Shown piece after piece: positions 7,082 through 14,759 of a stretch of DNA of 64,000 nucleotides. The translations under genes were made by a program, and so were the position numbers. This stretch comes from a virus. The first letter of the stretch is position 1, and each line of letters opens with the position of its first letter. Below the pieces are notes generated by a model, which had not been told where the DNA came from, ran no database searches, and saw only the letters and a program-made list of their open reading frames with translations. The DNA is taken from the IMG/VR virus record IMGVR_UViG_3300044641_005853, positions 1-64,000 of that record; one strand, written 5' to 3'.

Positions 7082-7248
7082 AAGCATTTAAGATATGTTT
7101 TGAGTTGTGGAAACAACTGATGACTTATGATGGTCGTGACCCTGAATGGGACTTTGAAGATTATCAAGGTATTTTTTGGGATTATCTAAACTACTCTTAC
7201 ATTAGAACAGAGTGGAGTATCAAGAGTGAATGGAAGTGGAAGAAATGA
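7078..7248 (+). CDS. Hypothetical tryptophan-rich protein, 56 aa
   Basis: ATGA overlap with the preceding gene. Tryptophans at regular intervals and a basic end (WSIKSEWKWKK). Together with 7420-7722 and 7719-8042 it forms a W/Y-rich group. No family recognised. Confidence 0.55.
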   Translation: MKAFKICFELWKQLMTYDGRDPEWDFEDYQGIFWDYLNYSYIRTEWSIKSEWKWKK

Positions 7249-7427
7249 ACGACGAAAAGAACCCTGATGAGATTGTCGTCAAGGACATAGATATGATACA
7301 CTTTGAGATGATGGATGATGGGTTCTTATGGTGTGGAATCTATCATAAGAATGGTCAGGTTGATCATTTCAACATCACTGCAAAGAAAAACAAACTCTCT
7401 ACTATCTGGATGCCTAATTGTGGATAA
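7245..7427 (+). CDS. Hypothetical protein, 60 aa
   Basis: I chose ATG 7245 (ATGA overlap with the stop at 7246) over an in-frame ATG at 7230. Beta-rich pattern (GFLWCGIYHKNGQVDHFNI). Unknown function. Confidence 0.55.
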   Translation: MNDEKNPDEIVVKDIDMIHFEMMDDGFLWCGIYHKNGQVDHFNITAKKNKLSTIWMPNCG

Positions 7428-7722
7428 TCTCCTACAACGATATAAAAACTACACCCGCAAGCAGTATAATCGTTACTGCTATGATGGTGATTTTGAACCT
7501 CACTTCAGGTGGAACCCATTTGATACAAATAACGATTGGGTGTATGATAATGAGAAGTGGAGACACTTTATCTGGGGATTTCAAAATATAGCAAATGCTT
7601 GGGAGGCGTGGTCTTATTGGATGAGAGATAAGAAGTATTCTTATAAACTTCCTTATGCGATGTGGTCAGAACTAAATGATGGTTGGATGTATATGTATGA
7701 ATATTCTTGGACAAAAAAATGA
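7420..7722 (+). CDS. Hypothetical W/Y-rich protein, 100 aa (GTG start)
   Basis: GTG 7420 overlaps the previous gene by 8 nt; upstream in-frame codons are merely the other frame of that gene. Extremely rich in Trp and Tyr (NANAWEAWSYWMRDKK-like helix, then DGWMYMYEYSW). Possibly related to the next protein, which has a similar W-rich composition. No domain recognised. Confidence 0.55.
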   Translation: MDNLLQRYKNYTRKQYNRYCYDGDFEPHFRWNPFDTNNDWVYDNEKWRHFIWGFQNIANAWEAWSYWMRDKKYSYKLPYAMWSELNDGWMYMYEYSWTKK

Positions 7723-8042
7723 ACTTCCATAAACTAATCATATCAAATAGATTTCTACGTTACACACCATTTTGGTGGTGGTATAGGTTGATGTCGCATG
7801 AAGGATTTCGCTTTGATGATTATCACATTTGGGGAGAATTTTGGCACTCTCTGAATGGTGGATGGTTGGATATGAACTACAAATATGAGTTTGAGAAGTT
7901 TTGGGGTAAAGGATCTTATCCACCAGAAAAGATTATTCTATCAAAAGAAAACTTTGATGCTCTTGTAGAAAAACTCAACGAACCACCACAATACAACGAA
8001 AAGATCGCTAGAGTATTACAACGGAAAGCACCATGGGATTGA
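7719..8042 (+). CDS. Hypothetical phage protein ending in RKAPWD, 107 aa
   Basis: ATGA overlap. N-terminus is hydrophobic and aromatic (FLRYTPFWWWYRLM), a possible membrane-associated helix. The C-terminus YNEKIARVLQRKAPWD is a phrase I recall from many small phage proteins. Its stop overlaps the late promoter for the next gene. Confidence 0.6.
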   Translation: MNFHKLIISNRFLRYTPFWWWYRLMSHEGFRFDDYHIWGEFWHSLNGGWLDMNYKYEFEKFWGKGSYPPEKIILSKENFDALVEKLNEPPQYNEKIARVLQRKAPWD

Positions 8043-8049
8043 ATAAATA
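8042..8049 (+). promoter_or_regulatory. Late promoter AATAAATA before a capsid-targeting-like gene
   Basis: AATAAATA overlaps the stop of the preceding gene and lies 13 nt before ATG 8063. It fits the NATAAATA consensus for T4-type cyanophage late promoters and is one of few such boxes in the left region. Confidence 0.55.
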
Positions 8050-8062
8050 CTTCCAAAAAGTC

Positions 8063-8266
8063 ATGATTACTTTCAAACAGTTTTTAGAAGAAGCAAAGAA
8101 AAAAGAAGTAGAAAAAATTCAGTCTAAAACTGGTAAACTGTCGAAAAAACAAATCATGAAAGTATTAAATTCTCAAGGTGGAATTGGTGGTGGATCGGTG
8201 AAGAAGTATGTTGATAAAAATCCAGATCGTGGTCCTCAACATTATAATTTAAGAGATAAAATGTGA
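8063..8266 (+). CDS. Small basic protein with T4-like capsid-targeting N-terminus
   Basis: 67 residues starting MITFKQFLEEAKKKEV. T4 internal head proteins begin with a capsid-targeting sequence of the type MKTYQEFIAEA, cut by the gp21 protease after I/L-x-E. Here F-L-E-E-A gives an L-x-E/A site at the same place. The rest is lysine-rich (KTGKLSKKQIMK) with GGIGGGS, as expected for a DNA-contacting internal protein. A late promoter box sits just upstream. Inference: packaged in the head and injected. Alternative: an unrelated small basic protein with a chance N-terminus. Confidence 0.55.
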   Translation: MITFKQFLEEAKKKEVEKIQSKTGKLSKKQIMKVLNSQGGIGGGSVKKYVDKNPDRGPQHYNLRDKM

Positions 8267-8439
8267 ACGAAAAGGCAAAAATTTATTATAATGTCTGGTG
8301 TTGTGCATATCAACGCAGACATTTGTATCGTGACACACCCAGAGAACAGAGAGAACATGCTACAATACTCATGTGCCTCCAAATGAAAGACGCCAAATGG
8401 TATCAATTTGACACTGAAAAACCAAAACATTTAAAATGA
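8263..8439 (+). CDS. Hypothetical small basic protein, 58 aa (GTG start)
   Basis: GTG 8263 overlaps the previous stop (GTGA). Contains YYNVWCCAYQRRHLYRD and REQREHATILM. It overlaps the next gene by ATGA, so it fits the translational chain. Function unknown. Confidence 0.55.
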   Translation: MNEKAKIYYNVWCCAYQRRHLYRDTPREQREHATILMCLQMKDAKWYQFDTEKPKHLK

Positions 8440-8630
8440 TCTCAATTTATGATATAATGTATGATGAACGTAAATATGGTTGGGTTGTAGATAAACGCTA
8501 TGACTGGATCAATATGCTTAATAAAATGCAAAAGAGTAATCCGCAAAGATTTGTGGAGTTCAAATACTCGCAGGAAACAATTTATCATCACATAGATAGG
8601 TTGCAACAAGAACAAAACCTTTATGATTAA
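8436..8630 (+). CDS. Hypothetical protein, 64 aa
   Basis: ATGA overlap. Contains IYDIMYDERKYGWVV then a helical, glutamine-rich end. No family recognised. Confidence 0.55.
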   Translation: MISIYDIMYDERKYGWVVDKRYDWINMLNKMQKSNPQRFVEFKYSQETIYHHIDRLQQEQNLYD

Positions 8631-8634
8631 TTAA

Positions 8635-8826
8635 ATGCCTAAACCAATTAAAGAAGAGTTTCCACATCCTGGATTCCCAATTAAAATTGTCCATAAAGAT
8701 GGAAAGGACCTAAAGGATAAAAAAACTTGTTATTTTCAGTGTGATGCACATGCCAAAAAATACATAGAGAAATCTAAATTCAAGAAAAAAGACTACATTA
8801 TTACTTACCAAGAGGATACCAAATGA
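8635..8826 (+). CDS. Hypothetical basic protein, 63 aa
   Basis: Starts 4 nt after the preceding stop. Pattern HPGFPIKIVHKDGKDLKDKK then YFQCDAHAKKYIEKS; lysine-rich, one Cys/His pair. Resembles small conserved cyanophage proteins but I cannot name it. Confidence 0.6.
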   Translation: MPKPIKEEFPHPGFPIKIVHKDGKDLKDKKTCYFQCDAHAKKYIEKSKFKKKDYIITYQEDTK

Positions 8827-8987
8827 CAACACGAACTTTTGTTGATAAGAATGGAAATTCCTGGGAGTGGGAAGAAACTCCAGAAACTGCTAGGGCAGTA
8901 GAAGAACTTTCAAAATTTGCAGGTAATTATCAGGGACCTCTGTATGCACCTCATCCTGACATAAAAAATGGAAAAAAAACTAATTGA
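8823..8987 (+). CDS. Hypothetical protein, 54 aa
   Basis: ATGA overlap with the preceding gene and a 20-nt overlap with the next. Reads TFVDKNGNSWEWEETPET, a short beta hairpin-like start. Unknown function. Confidence 0.55.
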   Translation: MTTRTFVDKNGNSWEWEETPETARAVEELSKFAGNYQGPLYAPHPDIKNGKKTN

Positions 8988-9177
8988 CGACTGCTTTTAC
9001 ATTCAACAGAAAAAGTATGGACTCTGGTATTCAACCGATCTTGAAGAAACCGAATTGGTTACATCTCTCACTGAAGAGCAATGTGTATCAGCGACCCGTT
9101 ATGTACTTAAAGGACGGCAGGAAGGTTTCCCTGAACCCCAAAAAGTTCACGAAGGAATAGTAGGTGGAAAACTCTGA
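8968..9177 (+). CDS. Hypothetical protein, 69 aa
   Basis: ATG 8968 lies inside the previous gene. Contains CFYIQQKKYGLWYSTD and LTEEQCVSATRYVLKG, a strand-turn-helix arrangement. Unknown function. Confidence 0.55.
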   Translation: MEKKLIDDCFYIQQKKYGLWYSTDLEETELVTSLTEEQCVSATRYVLKGRQEGFPEPQKVHEGIVGGKL

Positions 9178-9250
9178 TTATTCATATCATGTGCTAGACC
9201 CCACTATACCCTGGTATGAGTGGTTGTGCTACTGTGAAATCTACTGCTAA
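9164..9250 (+). CDS. Possible 28-aa peptide (GTG start)
   Basis: GTG 9164 overlaps the preceding gene; the frame reads VENSDYSYHVLDP then WYEWLCYCEIYC before TAA. The composition (W/C/Y-rich, uninterrupted) looks protein-like, but the short length makes this uncertain. About 74 nt without a supported gene follow. Confidence 0.35.
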   Translation: MENSDYSYHVLDPTIPWYEWLCYCEIYC

Positions 9251-9324
9251 TTAAATGTTGAGGGGCAATTAAATTGGAACAGATTTATGAGGTATAGAAA
9301 TTACTTGAAAGAAGTTGGTGTATC

Positions 9325-9528
9325 ATGAATTGGTTTAAAAAATGGGGTTTTGACGAAGAAGTTCCAATGGATAATATCTATGAGAAACTTTATGAGATGG
9401 AAGACCGAATTATTAAGTTAGAAGAAGAAAATATAGAACTTACAAATGAATTGTATCGTATGGAAAACTCTCTTGATTCCCGTATAGATATTCTTGCTGA
9501 ACGTTGTAGGATTAATTACGATGTATGA
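9325..9528 (+). CDS. Hypothetical coiled-coil protein, 67 aa
   Basis: Amphipathic N-terminus MNWFKKWGFDEE followed by a continuous heptad coiled coil (YEMEDRIIKLEEENIELTNE). Such proteins often dimerise or act as small adaptors; no function is known here. Overlaps the next gene by 8 nt. Confidence 0.6.
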   Translation: MNWFKKWGFDEEVPMDNIYEKLYEMEDRIIKLEEENIELTNELYRMENSLDSRIDILAERCRINYDV

Positions 9529-9721
9529 AACTTTAACTGAATTTGAAAGAGCACTTGCTCGTTTTGGGGATAAAGTAGGACTGATTGCTGGAATGGAAGT
9601 ATCTGATAAGATTTCTCCAGAAGAAGCATATCAGATGATTAAAGAAGAATATAAAGAACTCAAATCTCTTCGCAAAATTGAAAAGAAAACTTGGGTAAAC
9701 GACACAGAAGTTGACATGTGA
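9521..9721 (+). CDS. Hypothetical protein, 66 aa
   Basis: ATG 9521, overlapping the end of the preceding gene. Contains ALARFGDKVGLIAGME and SPEEAYQMIKEEYKELK. Mixed alpha/beta, unknown. Confidence 0.6.
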   Translation: MYETLTEFERALARFGDKVGLIAGMEVSDKISPEEAYQMIKEEYKELKSLRKIEKKTWVNDTEVDM

Positions 9722-9879
9722 TGGAAGATACTCTTAAAATAACAGAGAACGAGGACGGATCGTTCACCATGGACTGGGACCCAAAAGACCCAAAATGGAA
9801 GTTTCTTAATGGGTTGACAAACAAAGAGATCCAGGTTATAGTGGAGCAAGCAATCAAGGACTACATCAATGACCTTTGA
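9721..9879 (+). CDS. Hypothetical protein, 52 aa
   Basis: Start overlaps the previous stop (TGATG). MDWDPKDPKWKFLNGLT followed by a helix (EIQVIVEQAIKDYINDL) is a pattern I recall from small cyanophage proteins. Overlaps the next gene by 11 nt. Confidence 0.6.
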   Translation: MEDTLKITENEDGSFTMDWDPKDPKWKFLNGLTNKEIQVIVEQAIKDYINDL

Positions 9880-10498
9880 CTACAAGAAGTATTCTCTTGA
9901 AAATCTTGAAAACTGGATGCACGATGCAATGTCTTGTGCGGAAGCAACACCTCAAGAAATCTATGATGTGATTAAAGGTGTTGTTGAGGACAACTACTAT
10001 ACGTACAAGCATCAAGCATCTCAAGCATATGAACTTCTTGCTCTTCTGAATGGTAATGGTAAGGGTCATATTGAAGCATATGACGCTGTAATGCGTGAGA
10101 AAGAGTATTATGAACCTTCTATGCCTCCTTGGGGACATAGTGACATGGAAGCACTTCAATACACAGAAGAAGAAATGGATGCTATGTGTGATGCTGCTAA
10201 AAAACAGGAAGATCAACGTCAAATGACATATGATGAAGCAATTGCTGCTGGTTGGACTATGACTGCTGATGGTTTCTGGATCAAAGAATCTCCCAAACTT
10301 AAAAAAGATAAAGTTGTAAAGTGGCAACTTCCTGTTGAAATTGATGGTCCAAGTGGAGAATACTTTATTTGCTTCCCTGATGACCTGCTAGAAGCAGCAA
10401 ATCTGAAAGAAGGTGATCAGGTAAATTGGGTTGACAATGGTGATGGATCTTACATCTTGACTAAAGTAACTGAACCACTTGGTATGGATGAGTGTTGA
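9869..10498 (+). CDS. Protein with C-terminal AbrB/SpoVT-like swapped-hairpin domain, 209 aa
   Basis: Residues 1-150 are helical and unrecognised (SLENLENWMHDAMSCAEATPQ; a central acidic block EEEMDAMCDAAKKQEDQRQ). Residues about 155-200 read EYFICFPDDLLEAANLKEGDQVNW then GDGSYILTK. This matches the AbrB/MazE/SpoVT swapped-hairpin pattern: strand, P-x-x-L-L, L-K-E-G-D, strand. Such domains dimerise and bind DNA, often as regulators or antitoxins. No toxin-like partner is obvious next door. A second, shorter AbrB-like gene occurs at 33423-33599. Confidence 0.6.
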   Translation: MTFDYKKYSLENLENWMHDAMSCAEATPQEIYDVIKGVVEDNYYTYKHQASQAYELLALLNGNGKGHIEAYDAVMREKEYYEPSMPPWGHSDMEALQYTEEEMDAMCDAAKKQEDQRQMTYDEAIAAGWTMTADGFWIKESPKLKKDKVVKWQLPVEIDGPSGEYFICFPDDLLEAANLKEGDQVNWVDNGDGSYILTKVTEPLGMDEC

Positions 10499-10668
10499 TG
10501 ATTGAAACTCTTCTTTGTGGTTACAATTTACTCTGCCATGTAAGAAACGTGGTAGAATATCCAAAAATACAAACGCCTGTGATAAAGTATTACGAACCAG
10601 GCAAATCCTGTTATGTAAACGGAACCTTTTATACTAAATGTGAGGACAGATTAAATGGCATTAAGTGA
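10498..10668 (+). CDS. Hypothetical protein, 56 aa
   Basis: TGATG overlap with the preceding gene. Hydrophobic N-terminus ETLLCGYNLLCHVRNVVEY and later K-S-C-Y-V-N-G. Overlaps the next gene by 14 nt. Unknown function. Confidence 0.5.
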   Translation: MIETLLCGYNLLCHVRNVVEYPKIQTPVIKYYEPGKSCYVNGTFYTKCEDRLNGIK

Positions 10669-10885
10669 ATCGGTGGAGCAAAGTTTAAAAGAAGCTGAAG
10701 CAAATCTTCGTAATGCACTTGCATATGCTGCTCGTCAAGAACGACCAATGGTTTGTAGTGTAATTGCAGATATTATCAGTCGTATTGAATCTCTACAGGC
10801 AACTGATTCTATTCTTGATAAACTTGAAAATCGCAAGTCTGGTGACAGTGGGTTTTTTGGATCTTTCTTTGATGGTAAAGATTAA
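10655..10885 (+). CDS. Hypothetical helical protein, 76 aa
   Basis: ALSESVEQSLKEAEANLRNAL opens a long helix; the C-terminus has GDSGFFGSFFDGKD, a flexible glycine/phenylalanine tail. The remaining 95 nt before the next gene hold no feature I can support. Confidence 0.6.
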   Translation: MALSESVEQSLKEAEANLRNALAYAARQERPMVCSVIADIISRIESLQATDSILDKLENRKSGDSGFFGSFFDGKD

Positions 10886-10980
10886 TCATTAAGTGTTGTA
10901 ACGCGATCCCAAAGAAAACATTAAGTTTCTAGATATTAATGTATTGGAATGCTAATATTGGGACACATCGCAAAAACACT

Positions 10981-11157
10981 ATGACCCTTGCAAAAACTGG
11001 AACTGCAAACCTCACTACCGAAGAATGGAATGAACTAATTGCACTAAAAGAGGCAATTAGTTATGCTCCTCAAACAGTTTCTGCAGAGAAAATGGAAAAA
11101 TTCGTAGAACTTATGGTCCGCTCTCTTGAAGGAAAAGGCGATTGCACACCACGATAA
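10981..11157 (+). CDS. Conserved cyanophage-type hypothetical, 58 aa
   Basis: ATG 10981 (MTLAKTGTANLTTEEWNEL) preferred over an in-frame ATG at 10939 because small cyanophage proteins of this pattern start here. Ends LMVRSLEGKGD. The role is unknown. A late-type box and cp12 follow directly. Confidence 0.6.
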   Translation: MTLAKTGTANLTTEEWNELIALKEAISYAPQTVSAEKMEKFVELMVRSLEGKGDCTPR

Positions 11158-11159
11158 AA

Positions 11160-11167
11160 AATAAATA
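11160..11167 (+). promoter_or_regulatory. Possible late promoter AATAAATA before cp12
   Basis: AATAAATA 20 nt before ATG 11188 fits NATAAATA. AT-rich surroundings make chance occurrence possible. Confidence 0.35.
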
Positions 11168-11187
11168 AGTATTATCAAAATACAAAA

Positions 11188-11400
11188 ATGGAAAACATCG
11201 ACCAACATATTCAAAAAGATAAAGAACTTCTGGAAGATCCTATGATTTCTCCACAAGCAAGAAGGCATACTGAGGAAGAACTTGAAGCACTGAGATCCTA
11301 TAAAGAGCATCACCCTAATGATAATCATGATCCAACTGCATTAGAATTGTACTGCGATGCTAATCCTAATGCCCTTGAATGCAGAGTTTATGAAGACTGA
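11188..11400 (+). CDS. cp12: CP12-like Calvin-cycle inhibitor
   Basis: 70 residues. The C-terminal part LELYCDANPNALECRVYED is the CP12 signature, with a C-x(8)-C pair and terminal E-C-R-V-Y-E-D. The N-terminal cysteine pair of plant-type CP12 is absent, as in many cyanobacterial and phage forms. CP12 is a disordered protein that ties glyceraldehyde-3-phosphate dehydrogenase and phosphoribulokinase into an inactive complex. Cyanophages are known to use it to slow carbon fixation and favour the pentose phosphate pathway for nucleotide synthesis. It stands alone between a late-type box and a hairpin. Supports a cyanobacterial host. Confidence 0.8.
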   Translation: MENIDQHIQKDKELLEDPMISPQARRHTEEELEALRSYKEHHPNDNHDPTALELYCDANPNALECRVYED

Positions 11401-11425
11401 GACCTAAATTAAATCCTTAAAAAAG

Positions 11426-11466
11426 ACCCTCCTACACGACCATGCAGGAGGGTTTCATGCTATAAT
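11426..11466 (+). promoter_or_regulatory. Hairpin and promoter before the restriction-modification operon
   Basis: Perfect 8-bp stem ACCCTCCT (11426-11433)/AGGAGGGT (11446-11453) closes the cp12 transcript. -10 TATAAT at 11461-11466 lies 20 nt before ATG 11487. The -35 position (GACCAT, in the hairpin loop) is weak. Confidence 0.65.
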
Positions 11467-11486
11467 ACCTGAAACAAACAAACATT

Positions 11487-12818
11487 ATGAAATTAAACCT
11501 TTTCATTTTAGGAGAAGAACAAGCGTCTCTTGAAATTATGACGGTTATATCTTGGTGGATTAAATCTCCTTTGAGTGTAGATGTTAATAAAGTAAGGTTT
11601 ATTCCTGTTCCGATTTATGGCAACCTTTTCTTCAAAATTGAGGGAGTTGCTCTTGAACAATATCATTCTGTTTATTATGGAATTATATCAAAAACTGGTA
11701 ATAGTTTTGTAGATTATCTCATATACGAAGGTAATACTATTCCTGAAGAGGATTCTCTTCCTGTTGCTGCACTAGAAGCAACTAAGAATGACGGAAAAGA
11801 ATCTGGAAATATGTCAGATCAACGTGCTGGTAAAAGTATTGCTCTTCGTTCTAAGTGGGAAAATATTCCATTTGGTTACTTGATCAATCACCCAAACCCA
11901 ATTAGCAAAACTGTTAAAACTTTTGGTTTGGGTCATAACTGTGCATTTGCTACTATGAAAGCACTTAGAACTGATGTTATTATTGCACAAACAGACAAAG
12001 TAGAATTCAAGAAATATGACAATCCTATCACTTATGATTCCATTGAGAGTGTCATTGTAGCAGAAAATTCCAAACAGAAAAGGGCAGGAACTCCTTGTAG
12101 GGTGAATCGTGTTGGAAATAAGATTCAAATTCAGGCAAAATTGATTAAAAATGGTGGTAAACATGATCCTAGTGAAGGATATGTTGCTAGTCGTGCATGT
12201 TTAATTCGACATCTTGATTCAAATATTACGATTGAAATTGTCAATCACCAGCAGGACCTTCGTTACTTTCAGAGAAAGAACAATAAATTTATCAATTGCT
12301 TAAAGAAAGTTGGTGTTACTGTCATATTTGACGATTCTTCTTATGTAATTGAGCGTGAAGATAATGTGTATGAGAAATCTTATTGGAGATACTCAAAAAC
12401 TGGTGAGAAAATGTGCAGCATTGTGTTAGAGCACATTTTGATTAGTAAAGGGCACCAAATTATTTTTACGAATCATGCTGGTTGTGGTAAATCGTGGAAA
12501 AAAATCAATGGAGAATACTTCCCGACCAAGAAATCGAAAGGTATTCCCGACCTCGTATCTTACAATCCCACAAATGCAACTCTGTATGTAATTGAGGCAG
12601 AAACCACTAAAAACTATAAAAAAGGATTGGCACAGGTGCGTGATCAAAACTTTGATACTTTTATTGAAAGGGAATTTCTTCCACACTTCCCAAAAGATAC
12701 TAAAGTTTTGAAGTATCTCTGCACTTATGGACAATATAATCAAGAACCAGAGGTTCTGTTCAACTTGACAGGGGACTTTCAAATGAATTATAATGAGAAT
12801 GCTGAGGTGATTCAATGA
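11487..12818 (+). CDS. Type II restriction endonuclease candidate (PD-ExE type), 443 aa
   Basis: First gene of a three-gene overlapping operon with two DNA adenine methyltransferases. Residues about 90-120 (VAALEATKNDGKESGN) resemble the E-x-T-K...S-x-N region of several type II endonucleases. Near residues 350-370 GIPDLVSYNP followed by LYVIEAETTKNYKKG gives P-D-x(n)-E-x-E, a PD-(D/E)xK-superfamily active-site pattern like BsuBI/PstI-type enzymes. Expected role: cut DNA lacking the cognate methylation. Which motif is catalytic is uncertain. Alternative: an orphan nuclease acting on host DNA while phage DNA is methylated. Confidence 0.6.
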   Translation: MKLNLFILGEEQASLEIMTVISWWIKSPLSVDVNKVRFIPVPIYGNLFFKIEGVALEQYHSVYYGIISKTGNSFVDYLIYEGNTIPEEDSLPVAALEATKNDGKESGNMSDQRAGKSIALRSKWENIPFGYLINHPNPISKTVKTFGLGHNCAFATMKALRTDVIIAQTDKVEFKKYDNPITYDSIESVIVAENSKQKRAGTPCRVNRVGNKIQIQAKLIKNGGKHDPSEGYVASRACLIRHLDSNITIEIVNHQQDLRYFQRKNNKFINCLKKVGVTVIFDDSSYVIEREDNVYEKSYWRYSKTGEKMCSIVLEHILISKGHQIIFTNHAGCGKSWKKINGEYFPTKKSKGIPDLVSYNPTNATLYVIEAETTKNYKKGLAQVRDQNFDTFIEREFLPHFPKDTKVLKYLCTYGQYNQEPEVLFNLTGDFQMNYNENAEVIQ

Positions 12819-13783
12819 GATACATTGGTAACAAAACTAAATTACTTGATTTTATTCATGGAGAGATTCAGTCTGTCTGTGGAGATATCTCTACGTCTAA
12901 ATTTTGTGATTTGTTTTCTGGATCTGGTTCTGTAGCAAGATATTTTAAGCAGCATTGTGCCGAAGTTATTGCTAATGATCTTGAAGATTATAGTTACGTT
13001 TTGTGTCAAAATTATATTGGTAATAATGAGGTGTTTGAATATCAAAAATTGATCGATTACCTTAATAGTCTTCCTGGAGTAAAAGGAAGGTTCTATGAAA
13101 ACTTTTCTCCAGCAGCAGGACGCTCATTTTTCACAGAGCATAATGCACAAAAGATTGACGCAATCCGAATGGAGATTGAGAATCTTAATTTACCCAAAAA
13201 TCAATACTATTTTTCCCTTGCTTCATTGATAGAAACTGCAGATTCATATGCTAATACCACTGGTGTTTATGGAGCATACTTAAAGAGTTTTAACGCCAGA
13301 TCTAGTAAAAATATGAGTTTAGTTGCTCACCCTCATGTTCCTGGCGGAATAGGTAAGGTCTATAAGAAAAACGCAAACGATCTTATTCATGAGATTAATG
13401 GAGATATTCTTTATCTTGATCCTCCATATAACACTAGACAGTATGGTGCCAATTATCACATTCCAAATTACATTGTAAATTACTTTGATTTTGATTACAA
13501 TCAAGACTCAAAGACTGCTCTTGGAACTTACAATAAATCTGAGTTTTCGCAAAAGAAGTCCGTTAAGATTGCATTCGAAGATTTGATATCTAATGCAAAA
13601 TATAACTATATCTTTGTTTCGTACAATAATGAAGGTATTCTTTCCTTTGCTGATATTGAGAAGATCATGACGAAATATGGGAAATATGATCTTAAAGAAA
13701 AGGAGCACAAAAGATACAAATCAAATACAAACAATTTGCAACAATCAAAAGTAGTTGAACACCTTCACGTATTGATAAAATGA
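12815..13783 (+). CDS. DNA N6-adenine methyltransferase (D12 class), first of two
   Basis: 322 residues. Opens MRYIGNKTKLLDFI. SAM-binding motif I is DLFSGSGSVARYF (about residues 32-44), followed by an acidic strand end (IANDLEDYSYV). Catalytic motif IV is DPPYNTRQYG at about 205-214, the DPPY form of N6-adenine enzymes. It transfers a methyl group from S-adenosylmethionine to adenine in a specific DNA sequence. It overlaps both flanking genes by ATGA. Two methyltransferases beside one nuclease suggest an asymmetric recognition site needing one enzyme per strand. Confidence 0.85.
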   Translation: MRYIGNKTKLLDFIHGEIQSVCGDISTSKFCDLFSGSGSVARYFKQHCAEVIANDLEDYSYVLCQNYIGNNEVFEYQKLIDYLNSLPGVKGRFYENFSPAAGRSFFTEHNAQKIDAIRMEIENLNLPKNQYYFSLASLIETADSYANTTGVYGAYLKSFNARSSKNMSLVAHPHVPGGIGKVYKKNANDLIHEINGDILYLDPPYNTRQYGANYHIPNYIVNYFDFDYNQDSKTALGTYNKSEFSQKKSVKIAFEDLISNAKYNYIFVSYNNEGILSFADIEKIMTKYGKYDLKEKEHKRYKSNTNNLQQSKVVEHLHVLIK

Positions 13784-14721
13784 CTTTTACAGAATTTGTG
13801 CTATCTCATGAGATAGTTAAGAATCCCAAAGTTAAAACAAGAACAAATACTGCTTCTCCATTTATTCAGTGGGTTGGAGGAAAACGTTCTCTGATAGAGA
13901 AATATAATCCTTTTATACCAATAGAATTTAATCGTTATTTTGAACCATTTTTGGGTGGTGGTGCAATGTTTTATCATATGCACTCCAAATATGGAAATAC
14001 AAAAGAATACTTTCTTTCCGATTTAAACGAAGAACTTATTTTAGTTTATAATACTGTAGTTTCAAATCCAAATGAAATTGTACAATTAATTAATTACATG
14101 AGCGTAAGACACTCTAAGGAGTTTTATTATTCTGTACGCAATTATGATAGGATTGAATTGGCACCTAAGAAATATCAAAAGAATTTTGATATTATTCAAG
14201 TTCTGACTCCAATAGAAGTTGCTGCAAGATTTATCTATTTGAATCTAACATGCTTTAATGCATTGTATAGAGTCAACAAAGATAATTTGTTTAATGTGCC
14301 AATCGGAACTTCACTTAAAAAAGACATATCTGATAATGGATTATTAAAAGCATGTTCTGAAGTTTTATGTAATGCAACAATCAAATATCAATCTTACCAA
14401 TCTATGACACCAGAGAAAGGTGATTTTGTATTTCTTGATCCACCTTATGCACCAATTTCTGCAACTTCAGATTTTACTTCTTATACTACAGAAGGTTTTG
14501 GGTTAGAGAATCAAAAGGAGTTGAAAGAGTATTGTGATAATTTAAATTCCAAAGGTGTAAAGTTTATTCTTGCAAATTCTAACTGCGAATTTATCCGTGA
14601 ATTATATAAAAATTATACACAACACACTTTTTCATTGAATAGAACACTGAATTCAAAAAAGGAATTGAGAAAGCAAACCACAGATAATGAGATTATGGTG
14701 ACTAATTGTGACACTATTTGA
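13780..14721 (+). CDS. Dam-like DNA N6-adenine methyltransferase (D12 class), second of two
   Basis: 313 residues with all Dam-type landmarks in order: WVGGKRSLI (about 31-39), YFEPFLGGGAMFYHM (motif I, about 52-66), SDLNEELILVYN, and FLDPPYAPIS (motif IV, about 222-231). A target-recognition stretch with NLTCFNALYRVNKDN lies between. The first 28 residues extend beyond the usual Dam start. It closes the operon; three ACTCTGCCC repeats and a new promoter follow. Confidence 0.85.
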   Translation: MTFTEFVLSHEIVKNPKVKTRTNTASPFIQWVGGKRSLIEKYNPFIPIEFNRYFEPFLGGGAMFYHMHSKYGNTKEYFLSDLNEELILVYNTVVSNPNEIVQLINYMSVRHSKEFYYSVRNYDRIELAPKKYQKNFDIIQVLTPIEVAARFIYLNLTCFNALYRVNKDNLFNVPIGTSLKKDISDNGLLKACSEVLCNATIKYQSYQSMTPEKGDFVFLDPPYAPISATSDFTSYTTEGFGLENQKELKEYCDNLNSKGVKFILANSNCEFIRELYKNYTQHTFSLNRTLNSKKELRKQTTDNEIMVTNCDTI

Positions 14722-14759
14722 ACTGTCCACTCTGCCCTCGACTCTGCCCCACTCTGCCC

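Noticed and set aside
9251-9324. A 13-codon frame at 9286
   Set aside because: Too short and without promoter or coupling evidence.
11188-11400. Host chromosome rather than phage because of cp12
   Set aside because: The full T4-type virion block, phage tRNA and late promoters are in the same window, and cp12 is a known cyanophage gene.
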